From contig NZ_RMVG01000016.1 in assembly GCF_003813865.1 (NCBI RefSeq), forward strand, positions 60,012 to 124,011: DNA of 64,000 bases. Reading direction: 5' to 3'. The stretch comes from Candidatus Pantoea deserta. GTDB lineage: Bacteria > Pseudomonadota > Gammaproteobacteria > Enterobacterales > Enterobacteriaceae. The translations under genes were made by a program, and so were the position numbers. Of this stretch, positions 7,951 to 16,038 are shown piece by piece (position 1 is the stretch's first letter; every line of letters begins with the position of its first letter). The notes under the pieces were generated by a model. The model did not search any database and was not told the DNA's origin. It saw only the letters and a list, made by a program, of their open reading frames with translations.

Positions 7951-10434
7951 TTACAGAGGAAGTTCACGGCTACTGCCCAGGACGCTCCACTGCTGAGGAT
8001 CAAGCGTGCGGTTTTCCGCACTCACTCGCCCATCGGCCAGAAAGCGTACCGTGCCATACACCGGATCCTTCACTTCGATAGTGCCGTCGTCATGCTGCGT
8101 CATGGTCAGGGCGTGGAAGCGTGCGCTGAAGGCGTCCAGAGAGCTGTCGATCCGATCGTTGATGCGCACCAGCCAGCAGGTATGCTGCCCGTTAAGGCGA
8201 ATTTCGCAGTGGCGGGTAGGGCCGGTACTCACCGTTTCAAACGTCTGATTGCCCACCAGCAGCGCCATACCCTCACCGCTGCGTACGGCCGCGCGCCGGC
8301 CGCTAATCGCGACCTCATCGAACTGGCTTTGCGGCAGCCATGCGTGAGTAAAGGGAGGTTGATCGGCATGGAGATGGAACGTCAGCACTGCCAGCCCGCG
8401 ATATTGCTGAACGCGAGGCAGCGTGCCGCATCCACCCCAGTAGGAGGGGCGACCGAAACCACCGTGCAGGGTTTCGCCTGGATGGTTGATCCAGATCTGC
8501 GCTTCGGGTTGGGTGCCGAGGCGCAAATGGAAAGGCGTTTCCTGATAGCCCCATTCCCCCCAGCGGTAGCCGGCGATCGATCCCATCGCCGCATGACGAT
8601 TTTTGTAGTGATAGAGCCGGGCGATCCGGTTAGCGCCCTGGGCGAAACACCACTCGATGGCGCTCTCTTTTTGCCAGGCGGCGACCTCTTCCAGTTCTGC
8701 CGGAAGGGTGAGCAGACCCTCACGCAGCAGCAAAGCTAATTGCGGCAGCGCATGGAAGCGACAGCCGTAGTTGCCTTTACCCCAGAGCAGACGCGAAATC
8801 GCCGCCAGTTCCAGAGAACGCCCGGCGCGCAGGGTATGTTCGTAGGAACGGCCCTGCGAGGCGGTAAGAAAACCCTGGTGGGCTGAGCGGGCAATCTGCG
8901 CAAGTAAACGTTTTATTGCCGCGATGGCCCGTTGACTTATCTGCGCATCGCCGGACAGCGCTGCCAGCGCAGTCAGTCCTTTCAAATCGACAGGAAAGTA
9001 GGGTGCGGAATTCCACTCAGCCATTTCGCACTGTTCAAAGTGATCCAGCCAGCTAATGACGCGCGCTTTACCCGCCGCTGCCTGCTCGCGTCCGCTGCGC
9101 CCGGAGCGGGTAAAAATGGCCTCCGGAAAGAGGTTGCCCGCCAGCAATGCCGCAGTGTGGAACAGCAAAGCGTGGTTCTCGGAGAAGTACCACTGCACAT
9201 CGTTGCCTGGCTCGTCCATCCAGTAACGGAAGCGCAGAATAGCGTCATCAATACGGCCGCGAACCGCCGGATCGATTCTGTCGCCCCACACCGTACGACA
9301 CCAGAGCAGCGGAACAAGGGTAAAGTCCGCGCAGTCATGGCAGTCGAGTATCGAGGGCAGCACGCCGTCCAGCATCTGCTGGGTTTGCTGATCGTCAAGG
9401 CCGCAGGCCAGGCGGGCCAGCGCTTTGACGCTGCTGTATTCCGCTTCATGGGCGACGACGTTCAACGCTTCCTCAATTCGCGCCTCCTGCGTGTGCGGGA
9501 TAGCCGTCTGACGGTCGGCGTGGCAGATTTCAACGCCAAGCGTGCGGCTTATCTGAAACCCTTCACGTTGCAGCCTGATGTGGAAATTACGGAAGTCCGC
9601 CGGGAGGGTTTCGCTTTCCGCAATGGCGACCAGCGACTCGCCGGCGGCCAGTCGGCTATTTAGCTCAACCGGTTCATCGAGCGAGATAAAGTCGCCCAGC
9701 ACGCTGACGTGCAGATCGTAGTCCGTCGACGCGGGCTGAGCAAAAGCCAGACGGATGGTGCCGCGGTTATACACCGGCTGTTCAAAGGAGACGCCGTCGA
9801 GAAGCTGCTCCATCTCTTTAACCTGCGCATCGGGAAGCGGTGTTTCCAGCGCAATACGCAGCGGTTCGCCATCGAGATAGTCAAGCTGAAAAAAGAAACG
9901 AATATCGCGTTCCGCCAGGTCATCAAACCACAACTCCAGTTCGTTTTGTCCCCGATGCAGCGACAGACTGAATTCACGCAGGTTTTCCAGGTTGCGCTGA
10001 TAATCAGCCATCCAGAGCACCTCTTCGCCGTTCAGCTTCAGCAGCGCGCCGCCGCAGGTCGCCAGGCGAAAACGATATTCACCCGCCAGGGGGCAATCGA
10101 GCCGCGTTCTGGCCCAGGCACCGACGCGGGTGGGCCGAAACCAAAAGCCGGAGAGATCCACGCGGTCGGAGGCAAAAGGGAACCACCAGCGTGAGTAGCT
10201 CGCGCTCGCGAACGGCTGCGGCTTTTGCCCGGCGAAGCGCTGGCGGAAATCGTCACGGCACGGATAGGTGTGAGGAATAAAGTTTTTATGTTTGCTCAGA
10301 AAGAAAAACGGATCCATTTCGCCCGCCATCGGCAAATCCGCCGTGTCGTAACGTAAACGGGTAATTTCGGATAGCTGCCAGTAGCGCACGGCGCTGCCTG
10401 CCGTTAAATCAAAATGCGTGTATTCGCTAACCAT
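7951..10434 (-). CDS. 827-aa protein of unknown family, possible cytoplasmic polysaccharide lyase/hydrolase
   Basis: I do not recognise a named family. There is no signal peptide. Residues about 100-330 look like beta-sandwich strands (Asp/Trp-rich). Residues about 330-620 look helical, like an alpha/alpha toroid, with conserved-looking spots YFSENHALLFH, EWNSAPYF and SYEHTLRAG. The C-terminal 200 residues are again beta-rich. This order is seen in heparinase II/III-like and other toroid lyases. The gene sits 31 bp downstream of a GH105 hydrolase gene and upstream of an MFS carrier, so a role in cleaving imported uronate oligosaccharide is inferred. A GGGAG ribosome site precedes the ATG. Confidence 0.75.
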   Translation of the reverse strand: MVSEYTHFDLTAGSAVRYWQLSEITRLRYDTADLPMAGEMDPFFFLSKHKNFIPHTYPCRDDFRQRFAGQKPQPFASASYSRWWFPFASDRVDLSGFWFRPTRVGAWARTRLDCPLAGEYRFRLATCGGALLKLNGEEVLWMADYQRNLENLREFSLSLHRGQNELELWFDDLAERDIRFFFQLDYLDGEPLRIALETPLPDAQVKEMEQLLDGVSFEQPVYNRGTIRLAFAQPASTDYDLHVSVLGDFISLDEPVELNSRLAAGESLVAIAESETLPADFRNFHIRLQREGFQISRTLGVEICHADRQTAIPHTQEARIEEALNVVAHEAEYSSVKALARLACGLDDQQTQQMLDGVLPSILDCHDCADFTLVPLLWCRTVWGDRIDPAVRGRIDDAILRFRYWMDEPGNDVQWYFSENHALLFHTAALLAGNLFPEAIFTRSGRSGREQAAAGKARVISWLDHFEQCEMAEWNSAPYFPVDLKGLTALAALSGDAQISQRAIAAIKRLLAQIARSAHQGFLTASQGRSYEHTLRAGRSLELAAISRLLWGKGNYGCRFHALPQLALLLREGLLTLPAELEEVAAWQKESAIEWCFAQGANRIARLYHYKNRHAAMGSIAGYRWGEWGYQETPFHLRLGTQPEAQIWINHPGETLHGGFGRPSYWGGCGTLPRVQQYRGLAVLTFHLHADQPPFTHAWLPQSQFDEVAISGRRAAVRSGEGMALLVGNQTFETVSTGPTRHCEIRLNGQHTCWLVRINDRIDSSLDAFSARFHALTMTQHDDGTIEVKDPVYGTVRFLADGRVSAENRTLDPQQWSVLGSSRELPL

Positions 10435-10465
10435 TATTTATTCTCCCTAAGAGAAAAATCCTGTT

Positions 10466-11548
10466 TTATTTATTATCAGAAAGGCGCAAGCCTTCACTCA
10501 GGCATAATATCGCCAGTGCCTGCCCATAACCGGTCGGTTGCAGTGGAATGTCTTTATAAAATTGCAGGGTGCGCCCCATTCGCGTGCCGTAAGAAACATT
10601 GTGCACCGTTCCTTCGGCATCAATATTATCCTGCACAATCGACAGCGCTTTTATTCCCGCCTGCCGCCATCGTTTATCGCCAATTCCAAGGCGCGCGCCT
10701 TTTAATAATCCATAGCCGAAACCTGCGGTCGCGGAAATTTCAATATAGGAGTCCGGGTGATCGAGCAGGGTGTGCCAGGCGCCGTTTTCGGCCTGTAGGT
10801 CGATCAGGGTATTAACCTGCTTTTTCAGACATTCGATCAGGTATTCCCGCACGCCTGCGCTCACGTCGGCAAGCTCCAGCAATTCGAGTATGCCGACGGT
10901 GATCCACGCATTGCCGCGCGCCCAGCGGGCTTTGGCAAAGTTGTTGTTTTCAACGAAGCTCCAGCCGTGATACCACAAGCCAGTTTGCGGATCGTTGAGA
11001 TAGCGCGCATGCAGCAGAAACTGACGAACAGCCTCATCTACCAGCTCCTGACGTCCGGATACCGTACCGTAGTGCGCCAGGAACAGCACCACCATGAACA
11101 GCGTGTCGTCCCAGATCTCCATTTCATTAATGCCGTCGGAAACCACATGCTGGAAACCTTGTTCTGGCGTACGCGGGAGTTCAGTCATCACGCGGTTTGC
11201 CCAGTTATCCAGCACCTGCTGATAGAGCGGTTGTCGGTGATGGGACCAGAAAAGCGACAGGGGAAGCATCGGCGCGGTGGTATTCACATTCAGGCCTGGC
11301 AGACCTCTTTCGATATTTCCCTGGAACCACGTGTCGATAATTTCATACAGCTCTTCCGATCGGGTATTTTCCCATAATCGCACCAGTCCAAACAGCCCAA
11401 CGCCCTGCGGCCATTCCCAGCCAGAAAATGAAATATAATCTCCGGCGCTACCGTCGAGATTGGGTTCATTAAAGCGGCCGTTATCTTTTAATTCAGTAAA
11501 GCCGCGCAGCAGTAAATCAATATTTTTATTCAGTGAACGCTTTTCCAT
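10466..11548 (-). CDS. GH105 unsaturated rhamnogalacturonyl/uronyl hydrolase
   Basis: Cytoplasmic protein of 360 aa, the usual length for GH88/GH105 (YteR/YesR-like). Recognisable parts are the GWEWPQGVGLFG segment, EMEIWDDTLFM with the likely catalytic Asp, and the signature GWSFVENNNFAKARWARGNA. These enzymes remove the 4,5-unsaturated uronic acid left at the non-reducing end by lyases. As first gene of the minus-strand set it pairs naturally with a lyase (perhaps the 827-aa protein) and an importer. Confidence 0.88.
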   Translation of the reverse strand: MEKRSLNKNIDLLLRGFTELKDNGRFNEPNLDGSAGDYISFSGWEWPQGVGLFGLVRLWENTRSEELYEIIDTWFQGNIERGLPGLNVNTTAPMLPLSLFWSHHRQPLYQQVLDNWANRVMTELPRTPEQGFQHVVSDGINEMEIWDDTLFMVVLFLAHYGTVSGRQELVDEAVRQFLLHARYLNDPQTGLWYHGWSFVENNNFAKARWARGNAWITVGILELLELADVSAGVREYLIECLKKQVNTLIDLQAENGAWHTLLDHPDSYIEISATAGFGYGLLKGARLGIGDKRWRQAGIKALSIVQDNIDAEGTVHNVSYGTRMGRTLQFYKDIPLQPTGYGQALAILCLSEGLRLSDNK

Positions 11549-12414
11549 TTTTATTTCCGGTCTGCACAGAGAGGGGGTTCAGTAACAGGAATTAAATCAC
11601 CGCCCATTTCATGTGCGCAATACGAAAAAATTTTGCGTTTATATTCTGTGACCCTTGCCGATATTTTATTGAATCAGCACAGGCGTTTTTTTTGCCGCAA
11701 AAAAACGGCAATATTCGACAAAACAACAAGTTATTGGAACAGTGTTTCATTACTGGCGGGAAGACTGCGCAAATTTTTTTCGCAGCGGCCAAAAACGTCT
11801 TACTGGCCATTAAGGAACGTTATATTGGGAGGCGCGTGGCGGTGAGCGCCGAAGTGACAGGGTGCGTGGCGGTAAGAGAGGCCGAACACCCAGCGCGCCG
11901 GAACAATTACCCTTCACTGACGACCGCCGGGACAACCACGCCTGTTGCGATGCCATGGCGGGCAGCAATCGGCGCTCTGTCCGCGCCAGACATCGCTTAT
12001 CAGGCAGCGCATGACCTGGCGCAAGCGCGTTGTGACGGACTTATTCGGCAACTGGCTGATTTTCTATCGCGGGCAAGGCGTGCTGGCGAAAAACATCGCC
12101 GGACCATGGCGCGGGATCGCCGCCCTGACGGAAGCCGCGCGGCAAACCGCCACTCAATCTCGATAGCGGGTCAGGGTAAAGAAAGCGGGAATGCAGCACC
12201 TGATGCATGCTCAGGCACAGCCGCCACGGTGAGGATAAAAGTTTGCAAGCAGGGATGTCAGGAAGGGAGGAAGTCACGGTGCAGGCGCAATGCCAGAGAG
12301 CCAAAATCGGCCGCCCGTGCGCTATCCGGCTGCGCTGTTTCTGTCAGGCCGGTAAGCGGCCTGACAGGATGGGCGCGTATTTGCAGGATATGTTCCGCAC
12401 AGACTATGGCGGGG
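11549..12414. other. 866-bp gap without a convincing gene
   Basis: Open frames here have poor composition. The left 250 bp are AT-rich and should hold the promoter of the GH105 operon. A short plus-strand stretch near 12000-12080 translates to MTWRKRVVTDLFGNWL, which resembles the conserved helix of SbmA/YddA-type transporters, so a decayed gene remnant is possible. A hairpin with ten-base arms at 12341-12367 lies past the end of the first glycosyltransferase. Confidence 0.4.
12341..12367 (-). terminator. Hairpin downstream of the glycosyltransferase pair
   Basis: Perfect ten-base arms CTGTCAGGCC and GGCCTGACAG flank a seven-base loop, 48 bp past the stop of the minus-strand glycosyltransferase. 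There is no T-run, so termination is uncertain. Confidence 0.4.
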
Positions 12415-13359
12415 TTACTTTTCCAGCAGCAGTTTGCCCATCACGCTGTCACGCTCAAGAATATTGAGTCTGCGCGCCAGCGGTAGAAAGCGGCGATCGT
12501 CATTAGTCAGCTTAATCAGTTTCGGATGGGTGTCGGGCTCGCGCGTACAGAGCAGAAACAGGGACATTTTCAGGCTGTCCCAGCGAAAAGCATCCTGATA
12601 GAAGAAAGCCGAACTTTCACATTTCTTCAGATAGCAGCTAAAGCCCGGTTGTTCGCGCATCACAATCTGACAGAGAAAATTAATAATGATATAGCTACCG
12701 CGATTGATGCCCTGACGAATATGTGCAAAGTCAGGGCGGCGGACGATCTGCGCATAGTAATCATCAATGCTGATGTGCGTGAGCGGCATAATCAGCTCCA
12801 GCCAGCGGGCAATAAACGCGTTTTGGGGCGGTGAAGCAAGAAACCAGGCTTCCACCACGGGAAAGGCTTTATCCACCGTGGTGCCGTCGCTGTAATAGCC
12901 GACAACATCGTAACCGCTGCGCTGATGCACCCACGAAAAATTTTGATAAACCAGCGTTGAGCTGTCGACCCAGATGCCGCCATACTCTTTGAGCAGTGCA
13001 AGGCGGATCACGTCGCCTTTGTGCGACATCCCTATCTGCGCATACTCAAAGCGCAGCCACGGCAGAAAGGTTGTGACTGTCTCACGATTAAGGAGATGGA
13101 TCTGATGGTCAGGATTCATCTGCTTCATTTTGCTATAAAAGGCCAGAATAAAATCAGGCGGCGTCACATCGTCCCAGTACATCCAGATTACTTTGGGGAT
13201 GGACTGCGCATCATCGCGGGTTCGCCTGCGAATATCTCTGACGTCGTTGTCGTGCGCGTCTGAATAGGCCAGATCGGGAAAGCGGAAAAGATTCAGCTTA
13301 TACAAGATATAGAGCAGCAAAAATTTTGCCGCTCTGAGATACTGTTTTAACGTTGCCAT
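12415..13359 (-). CDS. DXD-type glycosyltransferase (capsular polysaccharide synthesis family), copy A
   Basis: Protein of 314 aa. Key parts are IPKVIWMYWDD near residue 55, the motif GDVIRLALLKEYGGIWVDSS around residues 113-133 and the C-terminal LIKLTNDDRRFLPLARRL. This is the layout of the Gly_transf_sug/OCH1-like DXD family, which transfers sugars in capsule or surface glycan assembly. A hydrophobic N-terminal stretch (FLLLYILYKL) may anchor it to the membrane. It follows copy B with a 16-bp gap. Confidence 0.82.
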   Translation of the reverse strand: MATLKQYLRAAKFLLLYILYKLNLFRFPDLAYSDAHDNDVRDIRRRTRDDAQSIPKVIWMYWDDVTPPDFILAFYSKMKQMNPDHQIHLLNRETVTTFLPWLRFEYAQIGMSHKGDVIRLALLKEYGGIWVDSSTLVYQNFSWVHQRSGYDVVGYYSDGTTVDKAFPVVEAWFLASPPQNAFIARWLELIMPLTHISIDDYYAQIVRRPDFAHIRQGINRGSYIIINFLCQIVMREQPGFSCYLKKCESSAFFYQDAFRWDSLKMSLFLLCTREPDTHPKLIKLTNDDRRFLPLARRLNILERDSVMGKLLLEK

Positions 13360-13375
13360 CTTTACGCCTGCTTAT

Positions 13376-14332
13376 TTATGAGTGCTGCTGTTGTTCCAGC
13401 ATTAATTTTCCCAGAATGCTGTCGGCATCCAGGATACCCAGCTTACGGGCCAGCGGTAAAAACTGACGATCGCTGTTGGTCAGCTTAATTAATTTTGGAT
13501 GGGTTACAGGCTGACGCGTACAGAGTAAAAACAGCGACATTTTAAGACAATTCCACTTAAAGACATTCTGGTAATAAAACGCCGAACACTCGCATTTTTT
13601 CAGATAAAGATTCACTCCATCCGCTTCCCGCATCGCAATCTGACAGAGGTAGTTTGTGGTCAGGTAGCTGCCGCGCGGGATCCCCTGTTTAATACGCTCA
13701 AAATCAGGCCGATCCTTAATCTGACTGTAGTAGTGATCGACGCTGATTTTCGTCAGGGGCATGATAAGCTCCAGCCAGCGGCTGACGAAGGCGTTGTCAG
13801 GGGGAGCGCACATAAACCAGGTTTCTATCACCGGGTAGCGCGCATCCTGAGTGTTCGCTTCGCTGTAGTAACTGATCATGTCATAGCCCGCGCGTTCATG
13901 TACCCAGCTGAAGTCCTGATAAACCAGCGTTGAGCAGTCCACCCAGATACCGCCGTAGCGCTGGAGGAGTGCCAGTCGGATAACGTCGCTTTTATGCGCC
14001 AGACCGATCCCCTGATAGTCAAAGTGAAGTTCCGGCAGATATTTTCGCAGGCTGTGGCGGTCCAGCAAAATAACGTCATGCGCCTGATTGACCGCTTTCA
14101 TTTTTTTATGAAACGCCATGATATGGTCGGGCGGGTTGGGGCTGTCCCAGAACATCCAGATAACTTTCGGAATAATACTTTTCTTGCCGTTGTATCTGTT
14201 AACGATGTCTAACGCATCGTTTTCATGAATGTCAGAGTAGGCGACATCGCTGAATTTAAATATTTTCATACGAAACAGCGCGTAGAGACATAAAAAGCGC
14301 ACAACCCTTATATGGTATTTAAGGCGGTCCAT
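13376..14332 (-). CDS. DXD-type glycosyltransferase, copy B (tandem paralogue)
   Basis: Protein of 318 aa and the first gene of the pair. It has the same landmarks as copy A: IPKVIWMFWDSPNPPDHI, KSDVIRLALLQRYGGIWVDC and LIKLTNSDRQFLPLARKL. Alignment by eye shows similarity over the full length, so the two arose by duplication. No other surface-polysaccharide gene lies nearby, so the acceptor is unknown. Confidence 0.82.
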   Translation of the reverse strand: MDRLKYHIRVVRFLCLYALFRMKIFKFSDVAYSDIHENDALDIVNRYNGKKSIIPKVIWMFWDSPNPPDHIMAFHKKMKAVNQAHDVILLDRHSLRKYLPELHFDYQGIGLAHKSDVIRLALLQRYGGIWVDCSTLVYQDFSWVHERAGYDMISYYSEANTQDARYPVIETWFMCAPPDNAFVSRWLELIMPLTKISVDHYYSQIKDRPDFERIKQGIPRGSYLTTNYLCQIAMREADGVNLYLKKCECSAFYYQNVFKWNCLKMSLFLLCTRQPVTHPKLIKLTNSDRQFLPLARKLGILDADSILGKLMLEQQQHS

Positions 14333-14543
14333 TTCAAAACCTCTGATTAATGGCCTTGCTGGTGTAGTTTAAAAGGCGTGGTCAGCAGTTACCTGAATAA
14401 CGCCCGGCATCAAAATAAATAAAAGTCTGGCTGAATGCTGAAATTTAACGTTCTGTGAAGTCGATTCGCAATCCCCCCACAGGTAAATCAGAGTTTAGCC
14501 ATCGCTTTTGATAAGCGGCGCGACGCAATACGCCTTTTTTATT

Positions 14544-14562
14544 GAGAAAGATTCTCATTATC
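14544..14562. promoter_or_regulatory. Fur box before the IroE-like esterase
   Basis: The 19 bases GAGAAAGATTCTCATTATC match the Fur consensus GATAATGATAATCATTATC at 15 positions. It lies 57 bp before the esterase start, a usual distance for iron repression. Confidence 0.65.
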
Positions 14563-14618
14563 TGTTGTGATTTGTTAGTATGTTGAACCATTGTTAACGG
14601 GCAAGGAAGAAGGCATAA

Positions 14619-15521
14619 ATGGACCACGCTCAAAAGGTTATCTTCGCCGCGCTGCTGGCGATCGGCACGATGTTAATCCCTGTGATGCAGGCAGAGGCCA
14701 GGCCTCGTATGGAACCGCTGGGCGAAAATATTGCCGATCGCGGTTCGGCATTTTATCAGTTCAGCACCCGGTCGTTTACGTCTGCCGATGGTCTGCGCCA
14801 CTACAAAGTGTGGCTTGGTGTGCCAAAACAGGCCCGACCTGCTGAAGGATATCCGGTGCTCTACCTGCTGGACGGGAACGCTGCGATGGCGCGCCTGAGT
14901 GAGGATCGCCTGAAAAAAATGGCAGATCAGAAACCGCCGGTTCTGGTTGCAGTGGGATATAACACCAGGCTGCCGTTCGACGTTCAGGCCAGGGCGCTGG
15001 ACTACACGCCGCCAGGCGGCAAGCCGGGCAACGCCGGTCAGGAGCGCTATCCGGGAGGCGGCAGTCACGAATTTCGCGAGCTGCTGTTGACGCAAATCGT
15101 TCCCTGGGCGGAAACACAGGCAACAAGCAACCCGCAGCAACGCGCGCTGTGGGGGCACTCGTTTGGCGGACTTTTTGTGCTCGATACGCTTTATGAGTCT
15201 TCCTGGTTTAGCCACTATTTCAGCGCGGCGCCGTCGCTTGGCTGGCGACATCAGCGCATCGTCGAGCTGGCGAAGCGCGCGTCGGCAAAAAGCGTAACCG
15301 GTAAAACGCTCTATCTGATGGCGGGCGATGGCGAAAGCGATCAGCGTCGCGGTATGGATCTTACCGAAGTTAACAAGGCCGATGGCACGCTGATCGCGAC
15401 ATTGCGCAACAAAGGGGTAAACCTCAACGAGATGCGCTATCCGGGACAAACGCACGGCCAGCTTTTGCCCCTGTCGCTGGACGCCACGCTGAGTATCGTT
15501 TCCGGCTCTGCTGGCGACTAA
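14619..15521 (+). CDS. Periplasmic trilactone siderophore esterase, IroE-like
   Basis: Protein of 300 aa with a signal peptide (residues 1 to about 27, ending MQAEA). It has an alpha/beta-hydrolase fold: VLYLLDGNAAMARL, the serine elbow GHSFGGLFVLD and a C-terminal His in PGQTHGQLLPL. This matches IroE/Fes-type esterases, which cut enterobactin or salmochelin to linear forms. The Fur box upstream supports an iron role. No siderophore synthesis or uptake gene is adjacent, so it acts alone here. Confidence 0.8.
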   Translation: MDHAQKVIFAALLAIGTMLIPVMQAEARPRMEPLGENIADRGSAFYQFSTRSFTSADGLRHYKVWLGVPKQARPAEGYPVLYLLDGNAAMARLSEDRLKKMADQKPPVLVAVGYNTRLPFDVQARALDYTPPGGKPGNAGQERYPGGGSHEFRELLLTQIVPWAETQATSNPQQRALWGHSFGGLFVLDTLYESSWFSHYFSAAPSLGWRHQRIVELAKRASAKSVTGKTLYLMAGDGESDQRRGMDLTEVNKADGTLIATLRNKGVNLNEMRYPGQTHGQLLPLSLDATLSIVSGSAGD

Positions 15522-15532
15522 GCGCTTCGTTA

Positions 15533-15579
15533 TGCGCCAGCAGTAAACCGCCTGCCTGCAACAGGCTGCTGCTGGCGCA
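15533..15579. repeat. Perfect 11-bp inverted repeat after the esterase gene
   Basis: TGCGCCAGCAG and CTGCTGGCGCA flank a spacer that itself holds a CCTG...CAGG hairpin. It starts 12 bp after the stop and could work as a terminator or as a REP-like mRNA-stabilising element. Confidence 0.5.
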
Positions 15580-15743
15580 GCCTGGCAGCATAACGCGTAG
15601 TACAATAATTTCCGGCGCCTGTTTAGCTGCGGTTTAAATAGACTGTGCAAGCAGCACGGTTGTCGCGTTAAATGCCGTAAAATTTCTGTGGTTATTTTTT
15701 GTAAGAAAAGTTACCACGGCAATCAAATAAGAAAGTGACGCCT

Positions 15744-15851
15744 TTACAATAAATTACCAACCACATAAAAGGTTAGCCAGCCTATCGCGCTGGTGGCAGT
15801 CACGGCGAAAGCAACGAAAATTATCACTTTGATTGATAAGCTGTTTTTCAT
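15744..15851 (-). CDS. 35-aa single-span membrane protein
   Basis: A short minus-strand gene, starting MKNSLSIKVIIFVAFAVTAT and ending FYVVGNLL. One hydrophobic span covers most of it, with a basic N-terminus, so it should be an inner-membrane peptide. AGGAT lies six bases before the ATG. It is divergent from the P-type ATPase gene, and small membrane peptides are known modulators of P-type ATPases and other transporters, but a link here is inference. Confidence 0.55.
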   Translation of the reverse strand: MKNSLSIKVIIFVAFAVTATSAIGWLTFYVVGNLL

Positions 15852-15920
15852 ATTTTTTATCCTGACAGAACCGCTCTGAATCAATGAAATAACGCTCTAA
15901 TTTCAGCAACAGTCTCACTG

Positions 15921-15965
15921 AATTAAACCAACAAAAATATGACCTGAATCAGTATCGGTTTAATT
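15921..15965. promoter_or_regulatory. Inverted repeat between the 35-aa gene and the P-type ATPase
   Basis: Nine-base arms AATTAAACC and GGTTTAATT are separated by 27 bp within the divergent promoter region. They may be paired regulator half-sites. Confidence 0.35.
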
Positions 15966-16038
15966 AACTTACCGCACTATGCTGGCCAAATATATTTATC
16001 GACGTCAAAAAACTTTTTTAACCTGCGCTGAGGATGAA

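Noticed and set aside
11611..12486. Plus-strand open frame of 291 codons across the gap after the GH105 gene
   Set aside because: Composition is Arg/Ala/Gly-rich with no recognisable fold, and it runs over the end of the opposing glycosyltransferase; no ribosome site.
14673..15650. 325-codon minus-strand frame opposite the IroE-like esterase
   Set aside because: Long antisense frame typical of GC-rich genes, rich in Arg/Gln/His, no start signal.
15920..16038. Upstream start for the P-type ATPase at 15979
   Set aside because: It adds a basic segment without a ribosome site; ATG 16039 has GAGGAT at good spacing.
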